DNA from: Deltaproteobacteria bacterium
Lineage (GTDB): Bacteria > Myxococcota > JACRCW01
NCBI GenBank assembly: GCA_016218805.1
Contig: JACRCW010000163.1
Location: forward strand, 1-46,395
Length of the DNA stretch: 46,395 nt
Direction: 5' to 3'
The notes under the pieces were generated by a model, which was given only the letters and a program-made list of their open reading frames with translations, was not told where the DNA came from and searched no databases. How positions within the stretch are numbered: position 1 is the first letter of the stretch; each line of letters begins with the position of its first letter. Position numbers and translations under genes: made by a program. Positions 7,444 to 15,680 of the stretch are shown one piece after another.

Positions 7444-8964
7444 ATGACCTCGGTCGAACTGTACGGCCTCGCCCCCATCATCACGCTCGCCATCGTGGGC
7501 AGCCTTGCGCTGCTGCTGGAAGTGGTGGGCATCCCCATCGGTGCCCGGCGTCTCGGGCCGCGCACGCACATCGCGTTCGTCACGGTGCTCGGCATTGCCG
7601 TGGCCATGGCGTTTGCGGTGGCCTCCTGGCGGGACGCGTGTGACGTCAAGGACGCCGCCATCTGTGTGGGCAAGGGCCTGACCATGTTCGGCGGTCAGAT
7701 GATGCTGGACCGCTTCGGCATCATGATCACCGTGATGGCATGCGTCTCGGCGCTCATCGCCACCGCGCTGACCGTCCATTACATGCGCGCGCGGGACATG
7801 GAGCGCGGCGAAATCCTGGGCCTCATCTGCTTCTCCGCCGCCGGCATGAGCGGGCTGGGGATGAGCACGGACCTGCTGACGCTGTTTGTGAACCTGGAGG
7901 TCCTGTCCGTGGGCGTGTACGCGCTGGCCGGCCTGGACCGGGACAGCGGCCGCAGCGCGGAGGCGGCGCTCAAGTACTTCATCAACGGCGCGTTTGCGGC
8001 GGCCATCCTGCTGATGGGCACGGCGCTGTGCTACGGCGCCACCAAGTCCACCTCTATGGCGGCGCTGGGCCGCATGGTGCTGGCCACCGGGGACCCCAAC
8101 CACGCGCTGGCCATGGTGGCGCTGGGCCTGGTCATCTCCGGCATTGCGTTCAAGGCCGCCACCATTCCGTTCCACGCGTGGGTCCCGGATGTGTATGACG
8201 GCGCGCCCGCACCCGTGACGGCGTTCATGGCCGCGGGCGTGAAGGCGGCGGCGTTTGCAGCGCTGGTGCGGCAGGTGGTGCCGCTGCTGCCCGCCACCGG
8301 CCCGGCGGATGCCACGTTCATCCAGGTGGCCACCGTGGTCTGCGTGGGCACCATGACGCTGGGGAACCTGGCCGCGCTGGGACAGCGGCGCATCAAGCGC
8401 ATGCTGGCGTACTCGTCCATTGCGCACGCGGGCTACGTGATGGTGGGCATTGTGACCATCCTGGCCGGCCGCCGGGAGGCCGTGGCGCCCATTGCGTATT
8501 ACCTGCTGGCGTACGCGTTCATGTCGCTGGGGAGCTTTGGCGTGGTGGGCTTCCTGGAGCGGCGCGAAGGCCGCGGCAACACCTTTGAAGAGTGGTCCGG
8601 CGCGGCCCGGCGCTACCCGGCGGCGGGCGTGGCCATGGCCATCTTCATCTTCGGCCTGGCGGGCATTCCCCCCACGGCGGGCTTCATTGGGAAGTTCACG
8701 CTGTTCACGGAAGCGGTGCGCGCGGGTCTGGTTCCCCTGGTCATCATCGCCGTGCTCAACTCGCTCATCAGCGTGTACTACTACCTGCGCGTGCTGGTGT
8801 TCATGTACATGAAGGAGCCGGACCGGGACCTGGAAGGCGCGGGTGGCCCGTGGCTGACGGTGGGACTGGCCACCGCCGCCGCCGCGGTGCTGGCGCTGGG
8901 CATGATTCCCAGCCGCTACCTGGACTGGGCACAGAGCGCCATGGGGTTGTTCGCCGGAAGGTGA
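7444..8964 (+). CDS. nuoN: NADH-quinone oxidoreductase subunit N
   Basis: A 506-residue polytopic membrane protein of the NuoL/M/N (Mrp antiporter-like) family, one of the proton-pumping arm subunits of complex I. About 14 hydrophobic helices are visible. Family features are a Lys in TM5-like KYFINGAFAAAILLMG, FKAATIPFHAWVPDVYDGAPAPVTAFMA, and KRMLAYSSIAHAGYVM. The length fits NuoN rather than NuoL or NuoM. It stands alone here: nuoM and nuoL are not adjacent, while nuoC and nuoD lie a few kilobases away on the other strand. Confidence 0.93.
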   Translation: MTSVELYGLAPIITLAIVGSLALLLEVVGIPIGARRLGPRTHIAFVTVLGIAVAMAFAVASWRDACDVKDAAICVGKGLTMFGGQMMLDRFGIMITVMACVSALIATALTVHYMRARDMERGEILGLICFSAAGMSGLGMSTDLLTLFVNLEVLSVGVYALAGLDRDSGRSAEAALKYFINGAFAAAILLMGTALCYGATKSTSMAALGRMVLATGDPNHALAMVALGLVISGIAFKAATIPFHAWVPDVYDGAPAPVTAFMAAGVKAAAFAALVRQVVPLLPATGPADATFIQVATVVCVGTMTLGNLAALGQRRIKRMLAYSSIAHAGYVMVGIVTILAGRREAVAPIAYYLLAYAFMSLGSFGVVGFLERREGRGNTFEEWSGAARRYPAAGVAMAIFIFGLAGIPPTAGFIGKFTLFTEAVRAGLVPLVIIAVLNSLISVYYYLRVLVFMYMKEPDRDLEGAGGPWLTVGLATAAAAVLALGMIPSRYLDWAQSAMGLFAGR

Positions 8965-8976
8965 GCCGGGACGGCT

Positions 8977-11289
8977 TCACGCCGCGCGGCGGCGCACGCA
9001 CGCCCCCACCAGGCCCAGCAGCGCCATGACGGACAGCACGGGCGCCGCCGGCCAACCCGTTGGCAGGTAGCGCAGGTCCACCGCGCCACCGGCCGCGTTG
9101 CGGATCACCACACCCACAAAGCTGCCCGCCACGCGCACCACGGGGAGTTCCGCGCCGTCCTGCCACGCGCGCCACCCGGACAGGAACGCCGTCCGCACCG
9201 CCACCACCCCGGCACCACCGCGTGTCACCACGCGGTAGCCCCCGTCCACGCGCGCCACCTCCACTCCGTCCAGGCCGCCGGCCGGCAGCGCCTGCTCCGC
9301 CAGGCGGTGCAGCGGGTCATCCACCCACGCCTGGGGGTCCGTGCCGCTCACCAATCCCGCCTGCAGTGACGCTTCGTCCGGCGCCCACCGCGGCGCCGCC
9401 ACCACCCAGGACGGAGGAAGCGGGCTGGTCACCGCGTACACCGCCGCGCGGTCACCGCCGCCCAGGTGGAAGCCACCGGTGATGCCGGCCACGGCCACCT
9501 CGTGCGCCGCGGCGTCCACCGGCGCGCGCGTCACCACCATGTGGGTGCACCCCGCGGCGCGCGCCGCCCATCCGTACCGGTCGTTCACCTGCGCGGACAG
9601 CCACAGGTTCATGCGGGATTGCAGCGGCCCGTACACAATGCCGGACGCCATCCCATCACACGCGTTCCACTGCGGCAGCAGCAGCAGGCGCTGCGCCAGC
9701 ACGCTGCCAAACACCCCTTCCCCCGACGAGAAACCCACCGCGGAAACGCGCAGGTCATGGCAGAGCACCGCCTCCGGGCCCAGCACGCGCAAGGGTGATT
9801 GCACACCCCGCAGGTCCGGCATCACCGGCACGGACTGCAGGTCCGCCACCGCCAGGTCCAGGACCGCCAAGCCCAGCACCCAGCGGCCACGTCGGGGGAA
9901 CCGCCACGCCACCAGCAGCGCTGCTGCCAACGGGACTGCGCCCTGCCACAGCACGCCACGCAACATCTCGGACGGCGCGGCCCACTCCGCTGTCGCCGCC
10001 GGTGCCAGCGCGTCCAGGCGTGGTGCCAGCACGGACACCGCCATCATGCCGGTCACCTGCAGCGCCAGCGCGGCGCTCCCCAAGCCCAGCAGCTGCCGGC
10101 GGAAACGCGGGAGCCGATCCGCCGCCACGGCGGCAAGGACCACGACCGCCAGCGTGGCGACGACGAGATACTTGGCCGGATAGCGGAACGCACCCAGCGG
10201 TGGCAGCACGCGCACCAGCCACGGCAGGACGGGCGTGTACTCGCCCAATGCCGCCACGGTGGCCCCCAGTGCCACAACGCCCGCCGTGCGCGCGCGCCGC
10301 GCCCCCAGGCCCGCCGCGCTCAACGCCAGCAGCAGCCAGCCGAGATAGGGCATGTCGTTCCAGAAACCACGGCCCGGACCCACGGTTCCCTCAGCCAGCG
10401 CCGGAAGCGCCACGTCACCGGCCACGCGCTCCAGCAACACGCCGGGCGCCACCGTGGCCAACCACATCCACGGCCCGTAGGACCAGGACGTGACCTCGCC
10501 CAGCGCCATCCCGCTGCGTCCGGTCAGGCGCAGGTCCGCCAGCGTGGGCCACCACAGCACCAGGCCGGCCACCACGGAGAGCACGCTGGCCAGCGCCACA
10601 AACCCGGCCACCGGGCCCGCGCGCGGCCGGTGCCGCGCCGCCACCACCTCCACGCCGCACAACACCAGGCACAGCGCCCATGACTGCGGCTCGCCGCCCA
10701 GCACGCAGCCCAACAGCGCGGTGGCCAGCGCCGCGCGCGGGAATGTGCCGTCCCGGCGCAGCAACGTCCGCACGGCGGCCCAGGCCAAGGGCATCCACGC
10801 CGCGCCAGCCATGTAGACAATGTGCAGCAGCAGGTTCACCACCGTCCCGCACAGCGCAAACGCCACGCCCGCCCATCCCGCCGTGGCGGGCCGCACGGCC
10901 AAGGTGCGCACCAGCCACGTGGTGGCGGCCGCCGCCACCGCCAGGTGCAGGATGCCCTGCACGCACGCGCCCACGTCCGGCGGGAGCGGGAGGACCAGCC
11001 AGCGCAGCGGGTAGAACAGCTGGACCTGCGGGTCGGTGGCCAGTGGCATGCCCCCGCCCAGCGCGTCAGACAGCAGCAGGCCGGCCTCACCCAGGCGGGC
11101 GCGAAGTTCGCACAGGGTGCCCACGTCCACGCGCGTGAGGTCCAGGCCCGCGTAGACCCGGCCGGCCAGCAACGGCAGTCCCAGCAGCGCCAGCACCGCC
11201 GCGGCAGCCGCGGCCGCAGCACGGCGGGTGCGGGTGGCGGACGCGGTGGTCCAATGGCCGGGTGGTGACGTCGTGCGATTCCCGGTCAT
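8977..11289 (-). CDS. YfhO-like polytopic membrane protein
   Basis: A 770-residue integral membrane protein. An N-terminal hydrophobic helix follows a basic Ala-rich segment, then come roughly ten more helices to about residue 500, and a C-terminal extracytoplasmic domain (about 510-735) closed by a last helix and RRR. The architecture, and the motifs SDALGGGMPLATDPQVQLFYPLRWL and FRYPAKYLVVATLAV, match YfhO/GT-C-type glycosyltransferase-like membrane proteins, whose Gram-positive members help glycosylate lipoteichoic acids. The substrate here is unknown. ATG 11289 lacks a clear ribosome-binding site. It lies 37 bp downstream of nuoD and is probably co-transcribed with it. Confidence 0.82.
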   Translation of the reverse strand: MTGNRTTSPPGHWTTASATRTRRAAAAAAAAVLALLGLPLLAGRVYAGLDLTRVDVGTLCELRARLGEAGLLLSDALGGGMPLATDPQVQLFYPLRWLVLPLPPDVGACVQGILHLAVAAAATTWLVRTLAVRPATAGWAGVAFALCGTVVNLLLHIVYMAGAAWMPLAWAAVRTLLRRDGTFPRAALATALLGCVLGGEPQSWALCLVLCGVEVVAARHRPRAGPVAGFVALASVLSVVAGLVLWWPTLADLRLTGRSGMALGEVTSWSYGPWMWLATVAPGVLLERVAGDVALPALAEGTVGPGRGFWNDMPYLGWLLLALSAAGLGARRARTAGVVALGATVAALGEYTPVLPWLVRVLPPLGAFRYPAKYLVVATLAVVVLAAVAADRLPRFRRQLLGLGSAALALQVTGMMAVSVLAPRLDALAPAATAEWAAPSEMLRGVLWQGAVPLAAALLVAWRFPRRGRWVLGLAVLDLAVADLQSVPVMPDLRGVQSPLRVLGPEAVLCHDLRVSAVGFSSGEGVFGSVLAQRLLLLPQWNACDGMASGIVYGPLQSRMNLWLSAQVNDRYGWAARAAGCTHMVVTRAPVDAAAHEVAVAGITGGFHLGGGDRAAVYAVTSPLPPSWVVAAPRWAPDEASLQAGLVSGTDPQAWVDDPLHRLAEQALPAGGLDGVEVARVDGGYRVVTRGGAGVVAVRTAFLSGWRAWQDGAELPVVRVAGSFVGVVIRNAAGGAVDLRYLPTGWPAAPVLSVMALLGLVGACVRRRAA

Positions 11290-11326
11290 CGGTTGCGACC
11301 GGTGGTGGGTTGCCCGACCGGGGGGC

Positions 11327-12595
11327 TCAGCGGTCGCACTCGCCGCCGATCATGTTGATGCTGTCAAAGATGGGCACAATGTCCGGCAGCATCTGGCCCT
11401 TGATGAGCTGGTCCAGCGTGGAGGTCAGGATGAAGCACGGCGGCCGGCAGCGGACCTTCCAGCCGCGCCCGCCACCGTCAGAGACCAGGTAGAACCCCAG
11501 CTCGCCGTTGGCAGCCTCCGTGTACGAATAGCCCTCCCCGGCCGGCACGTGGATGCCCTCCATGATGATCTTGAAGTGCGAGATGAGCCCTTCAATGGAG
11601 TAATACACGTTGTTCTTGCCCGGCAGCGCAATGTTGGGGTCATCCACCAGCACGGGCCCCTTGGGCAGCTGGGCCACCGCCTGCTGGACGATCTTGCGGC
11701 TCTCGCGCATCTCCTCCAGGCGGCAGATGAAACGGTCGTAGCAGTCACCCTTCACGCCCACCGGGATGTCAAACTTGAAGCGGTCATACCCCAGGTACGG
11801 CATGGCCTTGCGCACGTCATACGGGACGCCGGAGCCGCGCAGGGAGGGTCCGGTCCACCCGCAGTTGACGGCGTCTTCGGCGCTCATGACGCCCACGCCC
11901 ACCATGCGGTCCACGAAGATTCGGTTGCGCCGGACCAGCTTTTCCAGGTCATCCACCTTGGCCATGCCCCAGTCCAGCGTTTCCAGCACGCGCTCGGTCC
12001 AGCCCTCCGGTGCGTCCTGCGCGGCGCCGCCCACGCGGCACCAGGACGTGGTCATGCGGGCGCCGCACAGCTCTTCAATGCGGTCCCACAGCCGTTCGCG
12101 CGCCTCCACGCAGTAGAAGAACGCGGTCAGCCCACCCAGTTCCATGGCCTGCGCCGCCGAACTGGTCAGGTGATCGGTGATGCGGCTGACCTCGCTGGCA
12201 ATGACACGCAGGTACTGCGCGCGCTCCGGCAGCTTGGTGTGGATGCCCAGCAGCTTCTCCACGGCCAGCGCGTAGCCCACGTTGTTCATCAGCGGGCTGA
12301 CGTAGTTGAGGCGGTCCGTGTACGGGAAGCACTGCGTCCAGGTGACCTGTTCACAGCTCTTCTCAAAGCCGCGGTGCAGGTAGCCCACCGTGGTGTCGCT
12401 CTTGACAATGGTCTCGCCGTCCAGTTCCACCTTGATCTGCACGGTGCCGTGGGTGGCCGGGTGGCTGGGCCCCAGGCTGATGTGCATGTGCTTGGTGTGC
12501 AGGTCGCCCGCAAGATCGGGTTCATGCTGCGGGGCGATGAAGTCGTCGCCCTCGTCCTTCTCCCAGTGCTTCTCTTCCTCGTGGTGCTGGGGCAT
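11327..12595 (-). CDS. nuoD: NADH-quinone oxidoreductase subunit D
   Basis: The 49-kDa-type subunit of complex I, 422 residues, located in the peripheral arm where it helps form the quinone pocket. Conserved features are LGPSHPATHG near the N-terminus, VGYLHRGFEK, SPLMNNVGYALAVEKLLG, GWTGPSLRGSGVPYDVRK and the C-terminal GECDR. The first ~35 residues are a His/Glu/Asp-rich extension (HHEEEKHWEKDEGDD). It is separate from nuoC, not fused as in E. coli, and starts 23 bp downstream of it with GGAGAACGCC before the ATG. Confidence 0.96.
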   Translation of the reverse strand: MPQHHEEEKHWEKDEGDDFIAPQHEPDLAGDLHTKHMHISLGPSHPATHGTVQIKVELDGETIVKSDTTVGYLHRGFEKSCEQVTWTQCFPYTDRLNYVSPLMNNVGYALAVEKLLGIHTKLPERAQYLRVIASEVSRITDHLTSSAAQAMELGGLTAFFYCVEARERLWDRIEELCGARMTTSWCRVGGAAQDAPEGWTERVLETLDWGMAKVDDLEKLVRRNRIFVDRMVGVGVMSAEDAVNCGWTGPSLRGSGVPYDVRKAMPYLGYDRFKFDIPVGVKGDCYDRFICRLEEMRESRKIVQQAVAQLPKGPVLVDDPNIALPGKNNVYYSIEGLISHFKIIMEGIHVPAGEGYSYTEAANGELGFYLVSDGGGRGWKVRCRPPCFILTSTLDQLIKGQMLPDIVPIFDSINMIGGECDR

Positions 12596-12618
12596 GGCGT
12601 TCTCCGTCGCTGTGGGAG

Positions 12619-13170
12619 TCAGGCGTTGGGGTTCTTCATCGGGATGAGCGGCTGCCGCTGGCGCACCGGGTAGTCCTTGCGCAGCGGGTGGCCCACAAAT
12701 TCCTCGTACAGCAGCACGCGGCGCAGGTCCGGGTGGCCCTCAAAGCGGATGCCGTACAGGTCCCAGCCTTCGCGCTCCATCCAGTCTGCGCTCTTCCACA
12801 GCGTGGACACGGTGGGCACCACGGGGTCTTCCAGGTCCACGGGGACCTTCAGGCGCAGGCGCCAGCCGCGGGACAGGCTGAGCAGGTGGTAGACCACCTC
12901 AAACCGCGGGGCCTGGCCGCCGGTGGCGTTGGAGGCTTTGCCGGCGCCGGGGCTGCACACGCGCTGGGCGGGGGGCATGCCCAGGTAGTCCACCACGGTG
13001 AGGTCGGTGAGCATCCGGAAGTCCATGTCCGGGCTCTCCTTGAGCCACGTGCACACGGCCAGCAGCCCCTTGCGGTCCACCAGCGCGGTCTCGTCCCCGT
13101 GCTGGGCGTGCGTGCCCAGCACCTCCTGCGGGAACTTCTTCTGGAGCCGTTCGAGCGCGTCCTTGGACAT
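12619..13170 (-). CDS. nuoC: NADH-quinone oxidoreductase subunit C
   Basis: The 30-kDa-type subunit of complex I, 183 residues, peripheral arm. The signature EREGWDLYGIRFEGHPDLRRVLL and GHPLRKDYPV are clear. Between the conserved TVVDYLG and RFEVVYHLLSLS segments lies an unusual insertion of roughly 20 residues (PPAQRVCSPGAGKASNATGG) not present in typical NuoC. Start ATG 13170 has GAGGAGGA before it. The gene leads a nuoC-nuoD-YfhO-like unit; nuoA and nuoB are not upstream. Confidence 0.95.
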   Translation of the reverse strand: MSKDALERLQKKFPQEVLGTHAQHGDETALVDRKGLLAVCTWLKESPDMDFRMLTDLTVVDYLGMPPAQRVCSPGAGKASNATGGQAPRFEVVYHLLSLSRGWRLRLKVPVDLEDPVVPTVSTLWKSADWMEREGWDLYGIRFEGHPDLRRVLLYEEFVGHPLRKDYPVRQRQPLIPMKNPNA

Positions 13171-13193
13171 CGGGTCCTCCTCGGGGAGGGCGC

Positions 13194-13222
13194 GTTCTAC
13201 CTAGGGTGGCCCAGGCGGTCCA
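13194..13222 (-). promoter_or_regulatory. Candidate nuoC promoter
   Basis: Minus-strand TGGACC (13217-13222), 17-nt spacer, TAGAAC (13194-13199). Both boxes match four of six consensus bases. The start of transcription would fall near 13187, about 17 nt before ATG 13170, leaving room for its GAGGAGGA site. The rest of 13223-13410 shows no gene. Confidence 0.4.
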
Positions 13223-13410
13223 GCGGTCCAGCGACGCCGTGGGTGCGCGGGCGTGCCGTCCACGCCGCAGGCCGCGTCCTCGTCGGTGGTCGTGCAGGTG
13301 ATTCTCCCGCGTGCGCCGTGTCGCGCGCCCCGTCCGGCATGGGGCCGCACACCGCCGAACGCGTGGCGTCGCGGTCAGCCCCACAAGAGGCCGAGTTCCC
13401 CCTCGCGCAC

Positions 13411-14493
13411 TCAGCGCTTCTTCTTGCCCTTGCCGCCGGCCTTGGCCTCGGCAACCTCAAAGCCCAGCGGAAACTCCATGGCAAAGAAGCCGCCCTTGGG
13501 CCGGGGCCACGGGTAGTTGCGCACCTCATTCTTCACGCACTCCAGCATGCGCGGATCCCCCAACGTGTCCTGCTTGACGTCCAGCTTGCTGAAGGTCCCG
13601 TCCTCCTCAATCTCCACGTCAAACTTCACCACGCCGGCAACCTTGGGATGCGTCTTGCGGGCCACCTCGTGGCAGGCGCGGGCCTTGACCGCCACGCCTT
13701 CCAGCGCCGGGCGGATGGCCTTCTCGTCCAGGATGCCCGCCTTGCGGCGGGGTTTGTCGCCGGCGGCGGGCGGGGTGGCCTGCGCCGGCTTGTCACCCGT
13801 GGGCGGCGCGGCGGCCGCGGCGGTGTCACCGGTGGCGGGCGCAGCCGCGGGGACCTCCGGGGGCCCCCCGCCGCCCAACACCGAATACCCTATGCCGACG
13901 ACCACCAGCAGGCCCACGACGGCACCGCCGATGATGGCGATCTTCTTGCCGGGCGGTTCAATGGACTGCAACTCGGTGGTGAGGGGCGCATCGCCCTCGG
14001 CCAGCATGCCGGGGCGGGTCTCCACGCGCTTGACGGACACCTTGTGGAGGCTCTCCTCCAGCGTCGTGCGCGTGATCCCCGCGGCTTCGCCGGCCTTGTA
14101 GTAGGCGTCCAGGTCCGCCGGCTCCACGTCAGGCGCGGGCTTGCTCTCCTGCTTCGCGGCGCGGGAAAGCGCGCGCGCCAGGTCCTCCGCTTTGAACTGG
14201 AACGACGGGCGGGCCGCGGTGGCGTCCGCCGGGGCGGGCTCGCTGGCCGCGGGCTGTCCGGGCGGTGGCGTGGAGGCCATGGCCTTCTCGGCCACCTCGC
14301 GCAGCTGCTCGGAGCGGGCGGCGTCCGTCTTGCCGGTGGTCTCCTGAAAATACTGGATGGGCTTGGCGCCCGTCTGGGGAATGCCAAACTCCTGGTTCGC
14401 GCTCACCACGCCGGGCGCGTCAAACTTCAGACCGCACATGCCGCAGAAGCGCGCGTCGTCGGGGAGCTGGGCCTGGCAGCGGGTGCACAGCAT
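13411..14493 (-). CDS. Zinc-ribbon membrane protein with AgmX/PglI-type C-terminal domain
   Basis: A 360-residue protein. The N-terminus is a four-Cys zinc ribbon (CTRCQAQLPDDARFCGMCG). A long Ala/Pro/Glu-rich linker follows, containing a possible short helical domain. One transmembrane helix (IAIIGGAVVGLLVVVGIGYSVLG) comes next, then an Ala/Pro linker and a TonB-C-like C-terminal domain ending in a KGKKKR tail. The last domain (KARACHEVARKTHPKVAGVV...FDVEIEEDG...) has the paired Cys and layout of AgmX/PglI C-terminal domains from myxobacterial gliding-related proteins. Start at ATG 14493, just before the first Cys pair; the longer frame upstream is low-complexity and unlikely. Confidence 0.82.
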   Translation of the reverse strand: MLCTRCQAQLPDDARFCGMCGLKFDAPGVVSANQEFGIPQTGAKPIQYFQETTGKTDAARSEQLREVAEKAMASTPPPGQPAASEPAPADATAARPSFQFKAEDLARALSRAAKQESKPAPDVEPADLDAYYKAGEAAGITRTTLEESLHKVSVKRVETRPGMLAEGDAPLTTELQSIEPPGKKIAIIGGAVVGLLVVVGIGYSVLGGGGPPEVPAAAPATGDTAAAAAPPTGDKPAQATPPAAGDKPRRKAGILDEKAIRPALEGVAVKARACHEVARKTHPKVAGVVKFDVEIEEDGTFSKLDVKQDTLGDPRMLECVKNEVRNYPWPRPKGGFFAMEFPLGFEVAEAKAGGKGKKKR

Positions 14494-14501
14494 GGGGCGG
14501 C

Positions 14502-14531
14502 ACCGTAGAGGCACCCGCCCCCGCGCGACAA
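14502..14531 (-). promoter_or_regulatory. Candidate promoter of the zinc-ribbon/AgmX gene
   Basis: Minus-strand TTGTCG (14526-14531), 18-nt spacer, TACGGT (14502-14507). The transcript would begin within a few bases of ATG 14493, which has no good ribosome-binding site, so this may be another leaderless message. By eye. Confidence 0.28.
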
Positions 14532-14710
14532 GGGCTCGCGCCCCCCCGCCCGCGGCGCCCCACGGCGACGAGAAACTCCCCGCAGCCCCTGCGGCATGGC
14601 GCCCTGCCCGGGACGCCCTCACGTCGACGCTGCCGGCGGGCGCGTGGTACCCCGCGCGGCGGGCGTGATGTCAGCCCTCCGGCGGACACCGGCGGGCCAT
14701 GGAGCGGAAC

Positions 14711-15529
14711 ATGATGATGCGTCTGGGATTGGCAACCCTTCTGGCAGCGGGCCTGGCGTCCTTCGGCGGGTGTTCGGGCGGTGATGACGATGACGACGCG
14801 GCGAGTTCGTCGTCGTCTTCGACGGGCGGCGGGTCCTCCAGCAGCGGCGGGGGATCCTCCAGCAGCAGCGGCGGGTTCCAGCAGCCCGCGGACGTGGAGG
14901 CGGGCAGCGCCACCACGCTGGACGTGGAGAACGCGTACGGCAGCGTGGACCTCACGGGGGAATCCCGCACCAGCGTCCACGTGGTGGCCACCTTCACCGG
15001 GCAGGACGTGGCGCGTGCGGGCGAGATCACCGTGACGTCCGCCCTCAGCGGCAGCGCGCTGCAGGTGCGCGTCATCTACCCGGCCAGCAATCCGCCCAAC
15101 GTGGTGTGCAACCTGGCCATCAGCGCGCCCGCGGGGCTGGCGCCGCAGGTCTCCACCCAGGCCGGCGCCATCACCCACGCCCACGGCACCGCCGGCGGGA
15201 CGCATGACACCGCGGCGGGCGCCATCACGGTGGTGGACGGAGCCGGCGCGTTCTCCGCCACCTCCCAGGCGGGCGCCATCAACCTGGGCCTCACGGGCAC
15301 CGTGGCCGCCCTCAGCGCCACCAGCGCCTCCGGCAACGTGGCGCTCACCCTGCCGGCCGCCACCAACGCCAACCTCAGCGCCACCACCACGCTGGGCACC
15401 ATCACCATCACGGGCATCACGCTGACCGGTACCAACACGGGGACCACCGCCAGCGGGCAGTTCGGCACCGGCGGGCCCACCCTGACCCTCCAGTCCACGA
15501 CGGGTGACATCACCATCACCGGGCAGTGA
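14711..15529 (+). CDS. Lipoprotein with DUF4097-like beta-repeat domain
   Basis: A 272-residue exported lipoprotein: signal sequence MMMRLGLATLLAAG with lipobox FGGC, an Asp run, a Ser/Gly tether of about 35 residues, and then a beta-rich domain with recurring short strands (QAGAIT, AAGAITVV, QAGAINL, ASGNVALTL, TTGDITITG). That pattern, and the VENAYGSVDLTG opening, fit the adhesin-like DUF4097/DUF2807 group. The start was set at ATG 14711 because GGAGCGGAAC stands directly before it; an in-frame ATG at 14699 is the alternative. The role is unknown, probably a surface or periplasmic beta-helix. Confidence 0.85.
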   Translation: MMMRLGLATLLAAGLASFGGCSGGDDDDDAASSSSSSTGGGSSSSGGGSSSSSGGFQQPADVEAGSATTLDVENAYGSVDLTGESRTSVHVVATFTGQDVARAGEITVTSALSGSALQVRVIYPASNPPNVVCNLAISAPAGLAPQVSTQAGAITHAHGTAGGTHDTAAGAITVVDGAGAFSATSQAGAINLGLTGTVAALSATSASGNVALTLPAATNANLSATTTLGTITITGITLTGTNTGTTASGQFGTGGPTLTLQSTTGDITITGQ

Positions 15530-15542
15530 TCCCAGGGGAAGG

Positions 15543-15571
15543 CGGACAGCGGGCGGCGCCTCGGCTAGGAT
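15543..15571 (+). promoter_or_regulatory. Candidate promoter of the HAD-IG nucleotidase gene
   Basis: CGGACA (15543-15548), 17-nt spacer, TAGGAT (15566-15571); each box matches four of six consensus bases. It lies just after the stop of the lipoprotein gene and about 100 nt before ATG 15681. Confidence 0.4.
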
Positions 15572-15680
15572 CAGCTTCCGGGCGCCGTCCGGTCAGCAGT
15601 GGAGCGGCGGCCGCGGCGGGACGCGGTGTCGCGCACCACGGGGCTCCATGACCATCACGGAAAGCCACAGATCACCAGCC

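Noticed and set aside
11228..14508. Plus-strand open frames opposite nuoD, nuoC and the AgmX-like gene
   Set aside because: Shadow frames of strongly supported minus-strand genes; no recognisable motif.
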